Positions 35,781 to 43,548 of a DNA stretch of 64,000 nt are shown piece after piece (position 1 is the stretch's first letter; each line of letters opens with the position of its first letter). The position numbers and the translations under genes are program-made. The notes below the pieces were generated by a model that was not told where the DNA came from, searched no databases, and was given only the letters and a program-made list of their open reading frames with translations. The DNA comes from Parabacteroides faecis (GTDB taxonomy: Bacteria; Bacteroidota; Bacteroidia; Bacteroidales; Tannerellaceae). Location: assembly GCF_014647375.1 (NCBI RefSeq), contig NZ_BMPB01000005.1, positions 310,001-374,000 on the forward strand, read 5' to 3'.

Positions 35781-36140
35781 CTACTTGGTGCCAGCTTTTT
35801 TTAGGTCAATCCCATATACTTCTTTTCCAAAAGCGACCATTTCCTCATAAAAATCAGCACGCAAGCGTTCCTGGGCAAGGCTTTTCTTCAACTCGCTTAT
35901 CTCCTTGAGTAATTCTTTGTAATCTTCAGGAGTCACATTTTTACCTTGTTTCTTCATCTGTTCTATCTGTTTGGGATTATCGCGTTCAAAAGTAGATAAT
36001 GAACGATAAACTGTCACACGACTTACATGCATTTTTTCCATGATGGGGGATATGTCCAGTCCTTCTATTACACGAAGACGGTAGATTTCCTCATTACGAC
36101 TATACTGTATTCGCTTTTGTTGATAATTTTGTTCTCTCAT
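35781..36140 (-). CDS. IS3-family transposase OrfA (helix-turn-helix)
   Basis: 119 residues. HTH region (RNEEIYRLRVIEGLDISPIMEKMHVSRVTVYRSL) and a C-terminal leucine-rich coiled coil (YKELLKEISELKKSLAQERLRADFYEEMV). Near the 3' end the minus strand has A-AAA-AAA-G (seven A, plus-strand T-run 35796-35802), a typical -1 slippery sequence. Slipping there joins OrfA to the OrfB frame with no stop between. OrfA alone would bind the ends and repress; OrfAB would transpose. Confidence 0.9.
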   Translation of the reverse strand: MREQNYQQKRIQYSRNEEIYRLRVIEGLDISPIMEKMHVSRVTVYRSLSTFERDNPKQIEQMKKQGKNVTPEDYKELLKEISELKKSLAQERLRADFYEEMVAFGKEVYGIDLKKAGTK

Positions 36141-36253
36141 TTTGGATTCTTATAGAGAGTCAACCATATCTACAAAAAGACACTTCACTGTAAAGTGATA
36201 TATAGTTACCATATTTTATTTCAATCATTTAAAAAAGGCTCTAAATAACAAAA

Positions 36254-37342
36254 ATGGCTTGGAGGAAGATAACAATTACACTCGATAATGGGATTTGTAC
36301 CGATGCACAGGCCCCTGAAATCGTATCAGCAAGTAGAAGTACAGATATACCGGCATTTTATGCAGACTGGTTTTTCTATCGCCTTGCTAAAGGATATTCA
36401 GCATGGACAAATCCCTTTAACGGGAAAAAAAGTTATGTCTCTTATCAGAATACCCGGTTTGTTGTTTTTTGGTCGAAAAATCCGGAAAAGCTTATTTCTC
36501 ATCTTGATGAATTGGCACAGCATACTCCAAAAATCAACTGTTATATTCAATACACCCTAAATGATTACGTTGAAGAAGGGTTAGAGAAAGGCGTTCCATC
36601 CCTCAATAAGAGAATAGATACCTTTAAAAGGCTTGTCGATAAATTGGGTAAAGGTCATGTCGTTTGGCGTTTTGATCCATTATTGCTTACAACCCACATA
36701 TCTCCCGACAAGTTGCTTAAGAAGATAGAGAATATTGGGGACCAGCTGTTGGGCTATACTGAAAAACTTGTTTTCAGTTTTGCGGATATTGAATCATACA
36801 AGAAAGTTAGGAATAACTTGATTAACAACAATATCCCTTATCAGGAATGGACGGAAGATTTGATGGTTGACTTTGCTAAAAAACTTTCAGAACTTAACCA
36901 ACGTAAAGGATGGAATTACAAACTTGCCACCTGTGGAGAAAAGCCTATCTTCAAAGAATATGGAATTCTACCGAACCATTGCATTGATGACAACTTGATG
37001 ATTAGATTCGCTTGGCAAGATTCGGCGCTGATGAAGTTCCTTGGGGTTGAGATAAGGCAAAAGAACCTACCTCAAAGCCTATTTGGTGAGTCAGAAAAAG
37101 TCCCTTCTGATGCTATTATGCTGGATGATGGCATTCACTATGCCATTAAGCGAAAAGATAATAAAGACAAAGGCCAACGAACACTTTGCGGTTGTATGGT
37201 GAGCAAAGATATTGGACAATACGATACTTGTCCACATCAATGCGAATATTGCTATGCAAATACAAGTAAGCAGACAGCTATTGCGAATTTTAAATCAGCC
37301 ATAGCAGCAGGGCTTAAAGGCGAAACAATAACCGGAAAGTAA
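36254..37342 (+). CDS. DUF1848-family protein with C-terminal CxxxCxxC cluster
   Basis: 362 residues, soluble. The N-terminus has the family signature VSASRSTDIPAFYADWFFYRL, followed by a TIM-barrel-like alternation (NTRFVVFWSKNPEKLI, CYIQYTLNDY, GHVVWRFDPLLLT, KLVFSFADIESYKKV). Near the C-terminus a cysteine group CGC (312, 314) and CPHQCEYCYANTS (Cys 326, 330, 333) gives C-x3-C-x2-C, the iron-sulfur pattern of radical-SAM enzymes, here at the unusual C-terminal end. The family has no established reaction. It is first in a tight operon: the next ATG is 5 bp after its stop. The AT-rich composition matches the two genes that follow and not purL. Confidence 0.82.
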   Translation: MAWRKITITLDNGICTDAQAPEIVSASRSTDIPAFYADWFFYRLAKGYSAWTNPFNGKKSYVSYQNTRFVVFWSKNPEKLISHLDELAQHTPKINCYIQYTLNDYVEEGLEKGVPSLNKRIDTFKRLVDKLGKGHVVWRFDPLLLTTHISPDKLLKKIENIGDQLLGYTEKLVFSFADIESYKKVRNNLINNNIPYQEWTEDLMVDFAKKLSELNQRKGWNYKLATCGEKPIFKEYGILPNHCIDDNLMIRFAWQDSALMKFLGVEIRQKNLPQSLFGESEKVPSDAIMLDDGIHYAIKRKDNKDKGQRTLCGCMVSKDIGQYDTCPHQCEYCYANTSKQTAIANFKSAIAAGLKGETITGK

Positions 37343-37347
37343 AAAGA

Positions 37348-40300
37348 ATGAGTGCATTTATTGATAATCTAAAGCAAACAAAACGTATCTCATTCGGTAG
37401 CATGAGGTATGTTGCTATGGAGCATCTTAGAACAATAAGTAAGGTGCAACAAGATACGATATACGAAGAACTTCAAAGAGGTAAAGGAATCCTTGATGAC
37501 GATGAGCATCTAGATATGTATCTCAAAAGCTTTGGAAAGATGCATGAAGCCAAATTGCATGAGGCTTTCGAGTGTTTGCCGTCTACTATGGATTTTGAAA
37601 ATACATTGTTCGAAATCTATGATTGGGGCTGCGGACAGGGCACTGCCTCGATTTGTTTATTGGATTATTTTGAAAACAACCACATTCAAGCTAAAATAGA
37701 ACGCATAACTTTGATTGATCCGTCAAAAGCTGCACTAGATAGAGCCCTATCAGTAATTGCTATTCATCATCAGAAACCAATCGAAATACGTCAAGTACAA
37801 AAAGGTTTTGATTCTCTTGTAGAAAATGATATAGTAGGTAGAGTAAAACATAAATTGCATCTGTTTAGTAATATTCTTGATGTAGAATTCTTTGATTTAT
37901 CTGAGTTCATTCACCTCTTTCAGAAGAGTATAGCAGGAGACAATTACTTTATCTGTGTAGGTCCTTACTATACGAACAACAAGAGAGCGGATGAGTTCAT
38001 CGCAGCAGTATGCCCGGACACAATTTTCGCTATTCAAAATTATGAAAAGGGTAAATGGATTAATGATTGGAGTATGTCTCTTCGTGAGTTCTCCAAAAAT
38101 ATCGATAAGGTTGAAGAAGTCAATACTATCAGAAAACGTATTGCCGAATTTAAGAAAAGACAGCAGTTTTTTGCCGGCTATATTATTGATGCTGTATCAG
38201 AAGAGTTGTCACAATATGATACAGAGAATACAGAAAAACTTCTTAAATCAATCGCAGCTTTTGATGTAATATCTAATAAGCCATTTGACTTACCACAAGA
38301 TTTGGATTCAAAATGGGCTGTTGTAAATAATATCGTGACAAGAGGAATTCCTACTCTGGCCCCTGTCTTTTTGGAAGAAATATTCTCAAAAATATACGGA
38401 ATATCTAGTGTTCCAGATGCTGATAGCCCTTCACTGAGATATAAATCCAATGGGACACTTAGTGGGGGAATTCTATTTGAAGCTCTTCACGTGATTGATC
38501 CACGATTCTCAACTGAGTATTATAATGGGGATATGCTTGAAAGTTCATTTGAAAAGGCTTTTATCGAAAATAAATTTAAACATGAAAATAGTGAATATCT
38601 AATTCAATTGTTGGAACCCCAACGTTGTCTTTCTTCGTTAGTCCGTATTCCTGATAAACAATTTGTATATGACAGACGTGTTGATTTTGCATTGGAAATG
38701 CCATATACTAAGAGTGATGGGACCTCAACCGGCGAATCTCCTGTCGGTTTCATAATTGAGGTGGATGGTTCATTATACCATTCAAACATATTTGATAGAA
38801 TTAAGGATGAACGCCGCGATAGAATGACATCCCAAAATCATTGGGATACTTATCGGCTGACAAATTTGTTAGACAATTCTTTTATTGACAATTGGGAGCA
38901 TGAAGCAGCTTTCGTTGATTATCTCAGTATTATTAAACAAAACTATTCTAAAAAAATAGAGGGGGATTGGAGAAGCTATCTTGAAATGGCATTGGCTCCT
39001 TTTGCAATTGCTCGTATTCAAAAAATGCTTATCGAAGCTATTCTCTGCGGACATCTAACCATGGAGACTGATTCGTGGAGGTTTGCTGTCATAGAAAGGG
39101 ATATACCTTGTGCAGCAATAGCCATAAAAGACTTGCAAGATAAATTTGAGCATCTGGCAGAACTGGATGGAACTGACATTAAGCTTCCCTTTATTCGGCT
39201 GGATATAATCTCTACGGACGAATTTAAGAATTCCAAGCTTCATCTTGGAAATAGGATTTATACTGAACAACCTGAAGGAAAATATGATTTTTGCATTGAT
39301 ATATCGATGCTTTTGCGTGCTCAGATTGATTCACAGCCTATGCGCATTGATGCAGATACATATTACATTGCTCGCAGTTCTCACTACAAGAGAGAGGAAA
39401 GAAGAATATACAGCGCTCGCAGTATAAACTACGTCCCATTGGTCAATAAGAATGGAAGAGGTGAATATACGGATTTAGAGGGACCCAAAAAGGTCCTGAC
39501 TTATTTTCTTAATGAAGTGTTTCGTAAACGTTCTTTTAGGAAAGGTCAGTTGCCTATTATAAGTCGTTCCTTATCTAATCACACAACCATAGGATTGCTT
39601 CCTACTGGAGGTGGAAAGTCCCTTACTTATCAAATATCATCAGTCCTTCAACCTGGTGTTACTTTAGTTGTAGATCCTCTTATTTCCCTTATGGTGGATC
39701 AATGTCGTGGACTAACGGATATCAGAATAGATGCTAGTGCTTGTGTAAATAGTACGCTGAAAAGAAAAGATAGAGAAAGCAATCTTAACCAAATGCAAAA
39801 TGGAAATTTGCTTTTTATACTTCTGTCTCCTGAAAGATTCATGATGACGAATTTCCGTGAATCTCTTTATAAAATGTCAACAAAGAACAATGTTTACTTC
39901 TCCTATGGAGTAATTGACGAGGTTCATTGTGTTTCTGAATGGGGCCATGATTTCAGGCCTTCCTACTTACATTTAGGAAGAAACATGATTCGGTATATGT
40001 GTACAAAATCAGGAAAGCCAATATCCATAATAGGATTAACGGCGACTGCTTCTTTTGATGTCTTAGCTGACGTGGAACGAGAACTTACATTGGGGGGCGA
40101 TCTGTCGTTTGATAGCGAAGCCATAATCAGACCTGAAAATGACACCAGACCTGAACTCACTTATAAAGCTGTTCCGGTAAATGCTGATTTCTCAACTATC
40201 AGAGATATGCATCAACCGACTTTACTGATCGGTGATGAATGGACTATAAAAGGATGTGTGGCAGAGGCTAAGAAAAAGGCAATTCGAGAGCTTTTTGATG

Positions 40301-42525
40301 AAATACCCCACGACTTGGAACGCTTAAATGAGCATGGGACTTGTAAGATTACTAATTATATACCTGATGAATTTTACGAGCCCGATGATAATCAATTATT
40401 CCCATATGCAGGTATCATATTCTGTCCACATAAAAGGGGCACATTTGGTGTCATTGATACTGATACTACACAAGGCATAGCTTCTTATATATTATGTTGT
40501 AAAGGCGATCTTCATGTTGGAACGTTTGTTGGAGGTGATAAGCCAAGTGGAGATATGAAATCGTTCAATGATAATGAGCAGAATGTAATGGTGGCCACAA
40601 AAGCTTTCGGTATGGGGATTGATAAACCTAATGTTAGATATACGATTAACGTAAACCATCCATCTTCAATAGAAAGCTTTGTTCAAGAAGCGGGACGTGG
40701 TGGGCGTGACCGTAAAAATGCTATATCCTATTTGTTATATGAATCAACAGAATTCATCAATCTATCCGTTGATAAGATTAATGATATTCGTTATATCATG
40801 GGAAAAGAAAATGATCCGATTTGGTTGTGGAACTATCGGAATAGATATATACTGGCAGAAGACTTAGCCACGATTTGTTTTGAAAATGGTTGCAATTCAA
40901 GCCAAACCAATCAGATTATCACTATTTGTAAAGGGCATGGTTTCTATGAAAACGTTGATAAGAATATAGAGCTTTGGTTTCATAATAATTCATTTAGAGG
41001 CCTGTATAAAGAAAAGGTTATCTTAAACGAAATGACAGATCGTATTCTCAATACAAAACCAAGCCGATTTCTTGAAGTTCAGGAAAAATTGCGAGATAAC
41101 CTTGGGTCTACAGATTATAGAATCAGATTGAATGTCGCTAAGAATTCGTTGCAGGTCGTATCTGAAGATGATGGATCCAAGCAATACGGCTATTTATTCC
41201 TGGAAAATCTTCATGTTACTTACAAGTTTATAGGTTTTGATATGGCTTTGTGTCAGTCTGTTATGAGCGAACTGGTCTCAATCTTACATGATTATCCGCA
41301 ACATGATGCTGCTTGGCTTAATCATCCCATTGATGATCTTGAAGTAGATGATTTCGGTATTTATGCTGCTATCAAATCAATGGGACAAGATGACTATATT
41401 TATGTTACTGTTTCGTGGGAAAACCAAATTCAGCAGAATTATGATGTATTTGTGCAAAATATTCATGAGGCAATTCAACAGATTGCAATAGCTCAACAAT
41501 GGAATATACCGAACGAACAGAAACATGGTTCGCTTAAATTGGATAAAATAAATGACTTTGATTCTCTTCTTTCAAAAATTGCTAAAATATCAGAAGACCC
41601 ACGATGGCTGATTTATCATGCTAATACGGATATATATAGGCCATTACAAAATGCATTCTGCAAAAAAAGAGATAAGGATGATACCGACAAGGCTATCTAT
41701 AGAATGTGTTGTGTCGGTTTGGTAGAAGATGTTACTATTGATTATGGAACACAAACCTATCAATTAATGATAAAAAAACGTGATGATCAAGAATATCTTG
41801 GTTATATGCTTGATTTCTTTAAAAAGTATTATTCGTCAGAGCAAGCAGAAGAGAAAGTTGCTGAAATTCAGAATCAAAAGGGGAGAAATATTCTTGATAA
41901 ATGTTTATCATATTTAGCCAGTTTTGTCTACAATAATTTGGAGAAGAAACGATTTCGCGCTATTGAAGATATGAGATTGGCATGTGAAGATGGTATTGAA
42001 AAAGGAGAAGATTGGCTGAAAGAGTTTATTCACTTATACTTCAATTCAAAGTATGCTAGGGATGATTATAAGATTGATGGAAATCCCTACTCTTTGAAAA
42101 TGGATACGGATAAGAAAACAGAAAGTTTCGAACTCGTTAGAAAGTACATAAAGGCCATGCGTACAGATTCTTCTGGGAGCGAAGTTGATAATGTAAAACA
42201 TCTCTATGGTGCAACTTTATTGGTATTGAGAGCACACCCTGAGCACGCTGTATTACACTTATTAAGAACATATTGTATAGCCTTTTTGGGTACGGGAACC
42301 AATGCGACATTGCAAAAAGATGCACTTTCAAGCTATGTAGATGGATTTATACAGCTTGATAAATCAAAAAATATCAATGTAATGGGACTAATTGACGAGT
42401 ATAATGCATTTCTTTCAATCTCAAACGACGATTATGTGAAAAATAAAATCCTTAAGGAAGGAAAGGATCTCGTAATGTTGTACAAACATGGAAATTGGTT
42501 CGATGATTTCACTGATAAGTATTAA
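37348..42525 (+). CDS. Methyltransferase-like / nuclease-like / RecQ-type helicase fusion protein
   Basis: 1725 residues. (a) About 60-240: class I SAM-methyltransferase fold, motif I DWGCGQGTAS (Asp 92) and motif II LIDPS (Asp 124). (b) About 380-560: a Vsr/DUF559-like or PD-(D/E)xK-like nuclease segment with E471-V-D-G-x3-H478 then DRIKDERRDRM (483-492). (c) About 725-1150: superfamily 2 helicase of RecQ type, with FRKGQ Q-motif, Walker A PTGGGKS (752-758), DEVH (857-860), GLTATAS (896-902) and motif VI QEAGRGGRD (1113-1121). A roughly 100-residue insertion separates the two RecA lobes. (d) 1150-1725: long helical region I do not recognise. No RQC zinc site or HRDC domain is evident. This is not housekeeping RecQ; the fusion suggests DNA defence. 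The boundaries are by eye. Confidence 0.82.
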   Translation: MSAFIDNLKQTKRISFGSMRYVAMEHLRTISKVQQDTIYEELQRGKGILDDDEHLDMYLKSFGKMHEAKLHEAFECLPSTMDFENTLFEIYDWGCGQGTASICLLDYFENNHIQAKIERITLIDPSKAALDRALSVIAIHHQKPIEIRQVQKGFDSLVENDIVGRVKHKLHLFSNILDVEFFDLSEFIHLFQKSIAGDNYFICVGPYYTNNKRADEFIAAVCPDTIFAIQNYEKGKWINDWSMSLREFSKNIDKVEEVNTIRKRIAEFKKRQQFFAGYIIDAVSEELSQYDTENTEKLLKSIAAFDVISNKPFDLPQDLDSKWAVVNNIVTRGIPTLAPVFLEEIFSKIYGISSVPDADSPSLRYKSNGTLSGGILFEALHVIDPRFSTEYYNGDMLESSFEKAFIENKFKHENSEYLIQLLEPQRCLSSLVRIPDKQFVYDRRVDFALEMPYTKSDGTSTGESPVGFIIEVDGSLYHSNIFDRIKDERRDRMTSQNHWDTYRLTNLLDNSFIDNWEHEAAFVDYLSIIKQNYSKKIEGDWRSYLEMALAPFAIARIQKMLIEAILCGHLTMETDSWRFAVIERDIPCAAIAIKDLQDKFEHLAELDGTDIKLPFIRLDIISTDEFKNSKLHLGNRIYTEQPEGKYDFCIDISMLLRAQIDSQPMRIDADTYYIARSSHYKREERRIYSARSINYVPLVNKNGRGEYTDLEGPKKVLTYFLNEVFRKRSFRKGQLPIISRSLSNHTTIGLLPTGGGKSLTYQISSVLQPGVTLVVDPLISLMVDQCRGLTDIRIDASACVNSTLKRKDRESNLNQMQNGNLLFILLSPERFMMTNFRESLYKMSTKNNVYFSYGVIDEVHCVSEWGHDFRPSYLHLGRNMIRYMCTKSGKPISIIGLTATASFDVLADVERELTLGGDLSFDSEAIIRPENDTRPELTYKAVPVNADFSTIRDMHQPTLLIGDEWTIKGCVAEAKKKAIRELFDEIPHDLERLNEHGTCKITNYIPDEFYEPDDNQLFPYAGIIFCPHKRGTFGVIDTDTTQGIASYILCCKGDLHVGTFVGGDKPSGDMKSFNDNEQNVMVATKAFGMGIDKPNVRYTINVNHPSSIESFVQEAGRGGRDRKNAISYLLYESTEFINLSVDKINDIRYIMGKENDPIWLWNYRNRYILAEDLATICFENGCNSSQTNQIITICKGHGFYENVDKNIELWFHNNSFRGLYKEKVILNEMTDRILNTKPSRFLEVQEKLRDNLGSTDYRIRLNVAKNSLQVVSEDDGSKQYGYLFLENLHVTYKFIGFDMALCQSVMSELVSILHDYPQHDAAWLNHPIDDLEVDDFGIYAAIKSMGQDDYIYVTVSWENQIQQNYDVFVQNIHEAIQQIAIAQQWNIPNEQKHGSLKLDKINDFDSLLSKIAKISEDPRWLIYHANTDIYRPLQNAFCKKRDKDDTDKAIYRMCCVGLVEDVTIDYGTQTYQLMIKKRDDQEYLGYMLDFFKKYYSSEQAEEKVAEIQNQKGRNILDKCLSYLASFVYNNLEKKRFRAIEDMRLACEDGIEKGEDWLKEFIHLYFNSKYARDDYKIDGNPYSLKMDTDKKTESFELVRKYIKAMRTDSSGSEVDNVKHLYGATLLVLRAHPEHAVLHLLRTYCIAFLGTGTNATLQKDALSSYVDGFIQLDKSKNINVMGLIDEYNAFLSISNDDYVKNKILKEGKDLVMLYKHGNWFDDFTDKY

Positions 42526-42544
42526 CAATAAAAATATCAACTAT

Positions 42545-43330
42545 ATGGATTACAATATAAATAACGCATTAGAGAATTTGGAGAAGAATCTGCAAAAGGT
42601 GGATTCGGCTCGTGAACAGGTTGAAAAGACTGTAAACGCATACTCTCAGCTTCAAGGAAAAGTTGAAGTATGCACTAATTGCTTCCATGACCTTGTATCA
42701 AGTGTAGAGGCATTGATATCTATAGCTAAAGAACACCGGAATTTTATTTCAACAGAAATGAATTCATCTTTAGTCTCAATAAAAGAATCATGCGACAAAA
42801 TTAATAAATCATTTGATGACTCTTGTGGAAAAGCAGCATCTAATTTTGAAGAGAAAGCTACTAAGAGTGTGATTCAACTTAACGAAAACATTGATAGCCT
42901 TAAAAGACAAATCAGTGGCTTAGATTCCATTGAGAAATCTTTTGCTTTATCAATGGATCAAATACGATCTTTAAAGATAAAGATTGAAAATATTGCTGAA
43001 AATTTGGATTCATCTCAATCTTCTCAGGATGATTTACTCAATGCAATAGATAATAATGTAAATGAGTGCAAACGGATGATTGAAACTGTCACAAAGGGGT
43101 TGTTGCGCAAACAAGAAGAACTGCAAACTCTGATTGGCACAAAATCGTCAGAAGTATCATCGTGCATCAATGAATCCTCCAGTAAAACACAGAAACTCTT
43201 ATCTGAAAGCAAAGATAGTATAACTCAACAAAACAATATAAATGCCAAAATGATTGCTAAGAGTCATAAACTGATCTATTGCATAATCGCTCTTATAGTT
43301 ATAGATATAGTGATGCACTTCATAATATAA
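42545..43330 (+). CDS. Coiled-coil protein with C-terminal membrane anchor
   Basis: 261 residues from the ATG at 42545. An upstream in-frame ATG (42488) lies inside the helicase gene and adds unconserved residues. Residues 1-225 are almost all charged/heptad helix (NALENLEKNLQKVDSAREQV, SLKRQISGLDSIEKSFA, IKIENIAENLDSSQ), followed by one C-terminal transmembrane helix (about 241-260, LIYCIIALIVIDIVMHFII). No enzyme motif is seen. Third gene of the operon, 19 bp after the helicase fusion. A tail-anchored coiled coil could be a membrane sensor, scaffold or effector for the other two proteins; this is inference from order only. Confidence 0.75.
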   Translation: MDYNINNALENLEKNLQKVDSAREQVEKTVNAYSQLQGKVEVCTNCFHDLVSSVEALISIAKEHRNFISTEMNSSLVSIKESCDKINKSFDDSCGKAASNFEEKATKSVIQLNENIDSLKRQISGLDSIEKSFALSMDQIRSLKIKIENIAENLDSSQSSQDDLLNAIDNNVNECKRMIETVTKGLLRKQEELQTLIGTKSSEVSSCINESSSKTQKLLSESKDSITQQNNINAKMIAKSHKLIYCIIALIVIDIVMHFII

Positions 43331-43451
43331 TCTAAAAAAATACAAGTTTGTTTGATTTGTTCGTTATCTAGTCTCTTTTTTAGCTTGGTCTTTGCCTAAA
43401 AAAGGTGGAGAAATCCTCTGTGGAATTTGGATAGGAGTCCAACTTATTTTG

Positions 43452-43459
43452 TATCTTTG
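43452..43459 (+). promoter_or_regulatory. purL promoter, -7 TATCTTTG
   Basis: TATCTTTG matches TAnnTTTG, with TTTG at about -33 (22-bp spacing, slightly long), giving an approximately 85-nt leader before purL. Confidence 0.6.
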
Positions 43460-43463
43460 CACC

Positions 43464-43516
43464 CTGTAAGCGAGAGGGTATACCCCAGCTGATTACAGAA
43501 CGGACGGAAATCCGTC
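43464..43516 (+). promoter_or_regulatory. Structured 5' leader of purL
   Basis: Right after the predicted start of transcription: CTGTAA (43464-43469) can pair with TTACAG (43493-43498), enclosing the perfect palindrome GGGTATACCC (43476-43485). A second hairpin GACGG/CCGTC (43503-43507 and 43512-43516) follows with loop AAAT. It could be an operator or an RNA element controlling purine synthesis; I do not recognise a known riboswitch. Confidence 0.4.
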
Positions 43517-43548
43517 GCACACAAAGAATATCTTAATAAATCGACGAT

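Larger units (their letters stand above)
34626..36165 (-). mobile_element. IS3-family insertion sequence (about 1.54 kb)
   Basis: Two overlapping-frame transposase genes bounded by 9-bp terminal inverted repeats GGTTGACTC (34626-34634) and GAGTCAACC (36157-36165). The match continues weakly inward as TTATAG/TATAAG. Target-site duplication is not clear by eye; a 14-bp direct repeat (AATAAAAAGGGTTG at 34617-34630 and 34649-34662) straddles the left end and confuses the boundary. About 200 bp between the left end and orfB contain a small hairpin (GGAGGC/GCCTCC at 34787-34803) and no gene. Both transposase genes look intact, so the element may be active. Confidence 0.8.

Noticed and set aside
39541-40740. 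Housekeeping RecQ helicase
   Set aside because: The helicase core is embedded in a 1725-residue protein with SAM-like and nuclease-like domains, has no evident RQC/HRDC part, and sits in an AT-rich operon beside an IS element.
43464-43516. tRNA gene or known riboswitch before purL
   Set aside because: No acceptor or T-loop pattern and no match to purine, PRPP or other riboswitch cores that I know; kept only as an unexplained structured leader.
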